A stretch of DNA of 64,000 nt. It comes from Pseudomonas syringae KCTC 12500 (lineage in GTDB: Bacteria > Pseudomonadota > Gammaproteobacteria > Pseudomonadales > Pseudomonadaceae). The translations under genes and the position numbers were made by a program. Location of the stretch: the NCBI RefSeq assembly GCF_000507185.2, contig NZ_AYTM02000002.1, forward strand, positions 2,379,501 through 2,443,500. Direction: 5' to 3'. Positions 58,972-64,000 of this stretch are shown piece after piece (position 1 is the first letter of the stretch; every line of letters begins with the position of its first letter). The notes below the pieces were generated by a model. That model was given only the letters and a program-made list of their open reading frames with translations. It searched no databases and was not told where the DNA came from.

Positions 58972-58999
58972 AGAAAAGCCCGCCTTGGCGGGCTTTTCT
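58972..58999. terminator. Strong bidirectional terminator-like hairpin
   Basis: AGAAAAGCCCGCC pairs perfectly with GGCGGGCTTTTCT around a 2-nt TT loop. It lies in a 387-bp stretch (58815-59201) that holds the Panacea promoter side but no convincing gene. It may insulate the pair from the small gene transcribed toward it from 59462. Confidence 0.75.
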
Positions 59000-59201
59000 G
59001 CGCCTGCTGGACGCCAGAGGGTGGGGGGCTGGCATGCCACGGATAAGGCCGGTGGTGTGGTCATGCGCGCGCCTGCTCAACCTATGGAGGTGTGGCATGA
59101 GGGCGAATATGTGTTTTGACGCCCACTAATAAGCACCGACTGGCTGCATTCGACCCTAAGCTGACTGTGGCGACAGGTGGAAGTCGGCCCCGAACAGACA
59201 T

Positions 59202-59462
59202 TCAAGAGGGGACATCATTGGGATAGCTACGAAGCACCTCATAGGTCAATCCAGCCTCAAAATATGATGCTCTCCATTCGAGCGATCCTGCATGTGACTC
59301 GCACAGCAAGCGAGCGATACATCCTGCTTCACCCATTGAAATCTCTTCCACTTCCGCGATATCTCCAGGAGCCGCCTCCCGGGAGTTCAACCAATCAGAG
59401 AGCACTACCTTTGCTTGGTCAACATCGATCAGCTTTATGATGTCGCCTTTGGAAAGTGTCAT
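59202..59462 (-). CDS. Small protein of unknown function (orphan immunity-like)
   Basis: An 86-aa acidic protein beginning MTLSKGDIIKLIDVDQAK, with repeated DIAEVEEISMGEAG features. Small acidic proteins of this kind are common as orphan immunity genes in polymorphic-toxin regions, but no toxin is adjacent. I chose the ATG at 59462 over longer starts, which would run into repeat DNA. The RBS is weak. Confidence 0.5.
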   Translation of the reverse strand: MTLSKGDIIKLIDVDQAKVVLSDWLNSREAAPGDIAEVEEISMGEAGCIARLLCESHAGSLEWRASYFEAGLTYEVLRSYPNDVPS

Positions 59463-59523
59463 GACGTCTCGCCTAAAATTGTGCCGGTATCTGGTTTGTA
59501 AACGCGCTTGGATATTTGCGAAA

Positions 59524-59552
59524 GGGCTGCTTTTGGCCGCTAGCAGCCATCG
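59524..59552. repeat. GCTTTTGGCCGCTAGC dispersed palindrome, copy 5
   Basis: GGGCTGCTTTTGGCCGCTAG followed by CAGCC, related to the copies at 52751, 54674 and 57254-57314. It lies just upstream of the small gene at 59202-59462. Confidence 0.5.
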
Positions 59553-59779
59553 TACACGGTTGCCCGTAGGGCACAGAGGCAACGGCAACGTTACACAGTT
59601 CCGTATTGTTACATCACATACACAGAAACTCCCGATGAAGTGTTACAGATATTTTATCCTTATTTTTCATATAGTTAATAATGATCGCTACACCTGAAAC
59701 ACCAGTTACACCGCATTTGAAGGGTCTGGCCCCCGTCCCCCTATGAAGTGAGCCCCATCAGCGAATGGAATCCGGCATA

Positions 59780-60034
59780 AGCCGGGGGACCCTGAGGACT
59801 TCCGCTGCATACGGGGCAGGGAACCCGCGCATCTTGAGTAGCTAACGTTTCGTCAGCTTAGTGAACAGGTGAACCTGGTGAACGACGGTTCACCCCTGGC
59901 TTTTCCCATCGTCCGGTAGGTTGGCGGGGACCCTGGGTGTTTCGGAAGGATACGGGACGAAGAACCCGCGCGTTCGTGTTAGCGGCTGGATTTTTAAAGT
60001 TGGTTGACAGGTTGACGGAGTTGACCCGGTTGAC
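59780..60034 (+). other. P4-type iteron clusters in a tandem-duplicated module (candidate replication origin remnant)
   Basis: Two diverged direct copies of a ~130-bp module: each has GGGGACCCTG, then ATACGGG, then GAACCCGCGC, then an iteron cluster. Cluster 1 has GTGAAC at 59861, 59869 and 59878 and an inverted GTTCAC at 59888. Cluster 2 has GTTGAC at 60003, 60011, 60020 and 60029. Spacing is 8-9 bp in both. Phage P4 alpha protein binds type I iterons GGTGAACAG(A/T) at ori1 and crr, and cluster 1 has AGGTGAAC and TGGTGAAC copies. A third GGGGACCCTGG module lies inverted near 60180-60222. The rest of 59463-60247 shows no gene. Confidence 0.55.
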
Positions 60035-60247
60035 AAGCGCCATGCGTGCGTTATCAGCAACACAGAAGGGCATCTTTACCAGCACGGTAACGATGACCTT
60101 TTTTCTTCAAGATCTTTCAATTTCAACGTTGAAATTTCAGTAAGCTGGGAAGCCTGTCGCTACCACGATGTCGCAGGTTTCATGCCCCGTGTCCCTCGAA
60201 TGCCGCCAGGGTCCCCGGCGTTAATCCTCTGGGAATGGCGAGGTTGA

Positions 60248-60796
60248 CTAGCTGACTTCAAGTGACTCGAAAGCTCCTCCTGTAGCCTCTCCGGAGGAAA
60301 TACAAACTTTGAACGGGTACCAAGAGTCCTCCAAGTACCATCCCTCCCCCGTAATGAACCCATCCGCGAGCGAAACTTGGATATACCTAATTCCATCTAA
60401 AGACAAACGCTCAGTGCATCAGACCTCAGCCTCTCCTTTGAAAAGCCTAAGCCACAGCCCATTTGAAACGAGGGTGCTACCCAGCTCTGGGATGCTGATC
60501 AAATTCTCAATATCGCCACCGAAGTGCTTTACGAGCAGTCCGTTACGAACGTCTACGATGTAACCCTGACCACCGGCAACTACGATCACATGAAAAGTTG
60601 ATTCCACTTCCAACACGCAGTTGAAGCGGCAAAACCCGGGTTGGAAGTTTCCCACCCAAGAAGGCATCCCTTCCGGCAAGAACCTGATAACGATCCCCTC
60701 ACTATGCTGCCCTTGGCCGGTTGCACTGAACTGGAGAGGAAGAGGGCCATCACCCGGCAGCCCAGGAAGAAGCTGATGATGCGGAGTATCGGTCAT
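60248..60796 (-). pseudogene. Unknown gene interrupted by an in-frame TGA
   Basis: The frame from ATG 60796 (MTDTPHHQLLPGLPGDG) reads 125 codons to a TGA at 60419-60421. The same frame then continues with protein-like sequence (LSLDGIRYIQVSLADGFITG, EGWYLEDSWYPFKV) to a TAG at 60248. The C-terminal part has the look of small beta-rich immunity-like proteins that carry a DGxRxL...GEGW...WYPF pattern (from memory). One nonsense change, such as CGA to TGA, would explain the break. Not assigned to a family. Confidence 0.6.
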
Positions 60797-61134
60797 AAAT
60801 TTACCCGGCTGCGGAGTTTATTTCAGTCGAATCATGACACTACCTGCCCCTCCGTTACAGAGGCGTGACCTTCCAAAGGTGCGGGGCCGCTTCGTTTACC
60901 AGCAACATATAGCGACGGAATATCTTGCCGTAGATGTCCTCCAGGTATCGCCGCAGGTAGCACTGGATACCCTGGATGGAATGCAGGATTCATCACCCTT
61001 GCTCTCGCCTCACTGGCGGCAGAAGGTAGCGCCGTGTATGCCCACGTGTATGCCTAACCGAAGCACCACCAAAAAACCCAATAAATACGGGGCTCTTACT
61101 GCCCAGTTCAAACGACGCCTGGTTTTGCACTCTG
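60797..61134. other. Intergenic stretch with a 44-codon gene remnant
   Basis: On the minus strand 60855-60989 is an open remnant reading LRRYLEDIYGKIFRRYML and ending WKVTPL then TAA; it is preceded at once by stop codons, so it is the 3' end of a lost gene. An AGGGGC stretch follows before the start of the interrupted gene at 60796. Nothing else is recognisable. Confidence 0.4.
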
Positions 61135-61429
61135 GATATGTCTTGAGTTATGGACAGTCTATGAAATACCCGAAGCCCGCCTTATGCGCGCTTTGTTGTT
61201 TCTGACTTTTGGTGCCGGATGAGGTCGTCATGTGCGTTCCGCACGTCATCGGCGAGAAGATGTTGGTCCAGCAAATGGCCCAAGCGAACAAGGAACTGAA
61301 AGCGGGCATCGAGGTACGCATGCTCGCCCCCCCCAACCGATGTCAGCAAAAGCCTCGGTATGTTTGACGCCCTGAAAGGTTTCGAAGATGCAGCAGCACT
61401 GGCACACCGCTCACCGCTTTTCTCACAGC
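61135..61429 (+). pseudogene. Second, shorter copy of the tRNA-proximal segment and DUF927 remnant
   Basis: It is a diverged direct duplicate of 50051-50348: it starts GATATGTCTTGAGTTATGGA, includes the decayed tRNA terminator (GAAGCCCGCCTTATGCGCGC), the VIGEKMLVQQMAQANKELKA segment and GMFDALKGFEDAAALAH in the shifted frame, and ends at CTCACAGC. Beyond that the two copies diverge. The duplication probably marks an earlier insertion or recombination event. Confidence 0.65.
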
Positions 61430-61785
61430 CCCAGGAAAAAGATGTATTTATTTTCATACACAATTCGAAACACCTCATCCCTATAAATCCGAACCTCTCA
61501 GACAATACAACCGGACATATTGTCGCACCCAAAAAAATGGCTTGCGGTTGTGATGAATCGTTTCATCTGGCATAAAAGGTCGGCTTCGGGCTCGAAAATC
61601 TAGAAAAACATAGATTAATGGGTCGACGATAGCTGCTCCAATGTCTGACCCCGCGCGTCAAATAATCAAGCCAGTTTTGCTCGCTGCCCGAAGCGGATGC
61701 CTGTGCTATCCAATCTGTCTTTCAACCTCATCGAGGCCATTCCTACGGCGCGCCCAAACGTCGTGCAACAAAAAGGACCGGAAAA
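61430..61785. other. Gene-free stretch before the MFS transporter
   Basis: About 356 bp, AT-rich on the left (a string of AT-rich codons without a supported gene) and GC-rich on the right. It must contain the promoter of the transporter; no operator or clear -35/-10 could be assigned. Confidence 0.4.
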
Positions 61786-63144
61786 TTGAGCGATCAATCC
61801 ACTCCGAACACTCCACTCGTTAGATTCTGCGACAAAGTTGGTATTCCCTATCCCATGTTCTGGGGTTTTGTCGGCCTGTTGATCTTCATGATCGGCGATG
61901 GCGTAGAACTCGGATACCTCTCGCCCTTCCTCAGTGAACGCGGCATGCCCGGCGATGAAGTCGCCATGATCTTCACCATCTATGGCGTCACGGTCGGTAT
62001 TTCATCGTGGCTCGCCGGCGCGCTCTCCAATATCTGGGGCCCGAAACGGGTGATGTTCCTGGGATTGATTATCTGGAGCGTGTTCGAAGTGCTCTTCCTG
62101 GTCTACGGGCTGCAGGAATTGAGCTATTCCATGATTCTGCTGACCTATGGTTTGCGCGGTTTCGGTTATCCGCTCTTCGCCTACGGTTTCCTGGTCTGGA
62201 TCGCGGCTTCCACGCCGTCCCGCAAGATGGGCATGGCCGTAGGCTGGTTCTGGGTGGCTTACGCCGCGGGCCTGCCAATGCTGGGCTCTCTGGTGGCGAG
62301 CATCGCTATTCCGCTGATTGGCGCATTGCTGACCTTCTGGCTGTCCTTCGCGCTTGTGGTCATCGGTGGTGTGATTGGTCTGGTCGGGATGCGCGAAGCT
62401 CATGGCATGCGCCGACTGGCACCGGAAGGCGAGCGTCCGCTGGTGTCGATGGCCAAGAACATCACCATCATGTGGACCCGTCCCAAAGTGTCATTGGCCG
62501 GTATCGTCCGCGTCATCAACACCTCGTCGATGTTTGGCTTTCTGGTGGTCATGCCAGGGTTCTTCATGCAAACCGTTGGCTTCACCCTGGAAGAATGGCT
62601 GCGCCTGCTGACCATCGTGTTTGTGTTCAACATCATCGGCAATCTGGGCTCCAGCGTCATCAGCACCAAGATCGGTTATCGCAACACGATCCTGTGGTTT
62701 GGCGCAGTGGGCAGCACGATCAGCACGCCGCTGTTCTTCTTCATGCCACAGGCGTTTCCGAACGACTTCCTGATCGCCTCGATCTTCGGCGCCTTCTACG
62801 GCCTGACCCTGGCGTGCTTCGTGCCGCTGTCGGCGCTTGCACCTGCTTTGGCACCGAACAACAAAGCGGCTGCCTTGTCGGTGTTGAGTCTGGGTGCAGG
62901 CGCGTCGACGTGGGTTGGCCCGGCTGTTGTTGCGATCTTCAATGAAAGTTACGGCATTGAAGGCGTGGTCTGGGCGTTCTCCGGGTTGTACGCACTGAGT
63001 GCTGTGCTGACCGTATTCCTGAAAGATCCGGAGCCGGTGCATGACCCGATTCTGATCAAGATCAAGCGTCGGATCAAAGTGTTCGCGCCGCGTCTGGATT
63101 ATCGTTGGGCTCACGCTGAGGACCCGAAGCAAAGCCAAAGCTGA
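61786..63144 (+). CDS. MFS transporter, polyol permease-like (RbtT/DalT/CsbX group)
   Basis: A 452-aa protein with 12 predicted membrane helices. The early part contains GDGVELGYLSPFLSERGMPG and the loop 2-3 region SNIWGPKR, as in ribitol/D-arabinitol permeases. It probably imports a polyol or sugar-like substrate; none of the usual catabolic genes is adjacent. The start is TTG at 61786 with AAGGA upstream (N-terminus LSDQSTPNTPLVRF). It is GC-rich, like the core genome, and is followed by a clear terminator. Confidence 0.85.
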   Translation: MSDQSTPNTPLVRFCDKVGIPYPMFWGFVGLLIFMIGDGVELGYLSPFLSERGMPGDEVAMIFTIYGVTVGISSWLAGALSNIWGPKRVMFLGLIIWSVFEVLFLVYGLQELSYSMILLTYGLRGFGYPLFAYGFLVWIAASTPSRKMGMAVGWFWVAYAAGLPMLGSLVASIAIPLIGALLTFWLSFALVVIGGVIGLVGMREAHGMRRLAPEGERPLVSMAKNITIMWTRPKVSLAGIVRVINTSSMFGFLVVMPGFFMQTVGFTLEEWLRLLTIVFVFNIIGNLGSSVISTKIGYRNTILWFGAVGSTISTPLFFFMPQAFPNDFLIASIFGAFYGLTLACFVPLSALAPALAPNNKAAALSVLSLGAGASTWVGPAVVAIFNESYGIEGVVWAFSGLYALSAVLTVFLKDPEPVHDPILIKIKRRIKVFAPRLDYRWAHAEDPKQSQS

Positions 63145-63172
63145 TTTAGAGCCCCAGGCTTTGCAGGAAAGA

Positions 63173-63219
63173 GCCGCCGCAGACTGCACACGCACTCTGC
63201 GGCGGCTTGGTTTTATTTG
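63173..63219 (+). terminator. Intrinsic terminator of the MFS gene
   Basis: GCCGCCGCAGA pairs perfectly with TCTGCGGCGGC over a 12-nt loop, followed by TTGGTTTTATTTG. It begins 28 bp after the stop codon. Confidence 0.9.
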
Positions 63220-63243
63220 TGTGATTCACGCCAGGGCACTCTG

Positions 63244-63311
63244 TTGAAATCTAGATGTGTTTTGGACAGTGGACTGAAATGCCCGAAGCCCGCCTTGTGC
63301 GGTTTTTTTGT
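63244..63311 (+). other. Third copy of the tRNA-proximal segment; candidate right attachment site
   Basis: TTGAAATCTAGATGTG repeats exactly the sequence at 50041-50056. The following GCCCGAAGCCCGCCTTGTGC and TTTTTTTG resemble the decayed tRNA terminator of the other copies. The rest of 63312-63558 holds only a short out-of-frame remnant (KHLVEELQALLPERIGVEI, ending at 63490) and the promoter side of the next gene. Confidence 0.5.
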
Positions 63312-63558
63312 TTTTAATGCGCTGGAAAAACGGGGCTGAACATGCAACGGACGCGATCTATTTCAGTGACACGCGCACCCATTTGCAAGGGAAACACCGC
63401 ACCCGACTCCGCAGAATGCCGTCAGCGTGAAAGCATCTTGTCGAGGAACTCCAGGCGCTGCTACCTGAACGCATTGGAGTCGAGATCTAGGACTCATCGG
63501 CTATAAAACCGTTGTCGCATACAATGCCATCGTATGCGCTGAGGATCAGGTGTTCTGA

Positions 63559-63984
63559 ATGAATAAAGATAGCGTGGACTATGAACTGCTGAACGACATC
63601 GTCAAGTGTATTCAAGAAGTGTTTGAATTCAGCAAGGATGCATTTGAAACTCTCAGCCTGGCCACTGATATTAATCGTGAGCTGGGCATCGAAGGGGATG
63701 ATGCCAATGAGCTGATGCCCGAGTTCTTTGAGCGTTTTTCCATAAATATAGATAACTATGATCCCTACAGGTATTTTGTACCTGAGGGATATGATTTTTT
63801 TTCCTTCAGGCGAAGCAAGGACAGGCGCGGCAAGATTCCTATAACGTTGGGCATGCTTTATTTGGCTGCTAAAGCAAAAGTCTGGAACACACAGGAATTA
63901 GAAAGCGTAGACTTTAGCCCTGCTCCGCTTTATAACTGCACGTCTGAGATTCCTTTGGAAGGTTATAGGATCAGAAAAAAATAG
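63559..63984 (+). CDS. DUF1493 family protein (acyl-carrier-protein-like fold)
   Basis: A 141-aa protein with the DUF1493 layout: helical N-terminus, then TDINRELGIEGDDANELM, FERFSINIDNYDPYRYF and PEGYDFFSF. Family members resemble acyl carrier proteins without an obvious phosphopantetheine serine. The start ATG at 63559 gives MNKDSVDYELL. AT-richer than core genes. The role is unknown; relatives occur in enterobacterial and pseudomonad accessory regions. Confidence 0.75.
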   Translation: MNKDSVDYELLNDIVKCIQEVFEFSKDAFETLSLATDINRELGIEGDDANELMPEFFERFSINIDNYDPYRYFVPEGYDFFSFRRSKDRRGKIPITLGMLYLAAKAKVWNTQELESVDFSPAPLYNCTSEIPLEGYRIRKK

Positions 63985-64000
63985 AGCTTCTTACCCGCTA

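Noticed and set aside
58876..59064. 62-codon minus-strand frame beginning MTTPPALSVACQ
   Set aside because: It is read through the perfect AGAAAAGCCCGCC hairpin and lacks an RBS; more likely terminator DNA.

Overview
The window is chromosomal DNA of a fluorescent pseudomonad, most probably the Pseudomonas syringae group. Gene order supports this: algP, algQ/rsd, dsbH, hemY-hemX-hemD-hemC, algR-algZ and argH lie together as in Pseudomonas, most coding DNA is GC-rich, and the GTAGGAGCGAACTTGTTCGCG-type REP sequences and dispersed palindromes are typical of the genus. No database search was possible; family names are recalled from sequence motifs.

Positions 1-22,800 are core genome. They hold the alginate/virulence regulators (algP, algQ, algR-algZ), a periplasmic FKBP isomerase, an unusual DsbB-type protein, the hemCDXY heme operon (four genes, two ATGA overlaps), argH, a SpmA/SpmB-like membrane protein, a DUF5924/DUF2914 protein, an M16 peptidase, a Na/Pi cotransporter-like protein, a methyltransferase, a Cache-domain chemoreceptor, a LysR regulator and a MATE pump.

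Positions 22,800-50,040 hold signalling and metabolism. There is a GGDEF-EAL protein, rep helicase and xpt, then a sulfur block: a FisR-like sigma-54 activator divergent from persulfide dioxygenase, sulfide:quinone oxidoreductase and a TauE/SafE exporter, followed by the oscA-sbp-cysT-cysW-cysA sulfate uptake operon. After that come a GGDEF-EAL gene broken by a one-base frameshift, a desaturase, a diguanylate cyclase, a 2.1-kb array of about 19 REP/BIME units between convergent gene ends, a degenerate receiver-HDOD protein, gabT and gabD, a LysE exporter and a flavin monooxygenase. The block ends at tRNA-Arg(CCG).

Positions 50,041 to about 63,260 form an accessory island on the 3' side of the tRNA. 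It is bounded by a 16-bp direct repeat and carries two decayed copies of a DUF927 (P4-alpha-like) helicase/primase 3' end, P4-type iteron clusters, an MvaT/H-NS-like silencer and an AT-rich cargo block. The cargo is an OLD-family ATPase-TOPRIM nuclease, a DUF6602 PD-(D/E)xK-like protein, a DUF2726 protein, and a Panacea-domain antitoxin translationally coupled to an unknown 142-aa protein. A small unrecognised gene and a nonsense-mutated gene follow, then an MFS transporter. No integrase gene is visible. A DUF1493 gene lies beyond the island. The best candidates for an undescribed system are the Panacea pair and the nuclease cluster.
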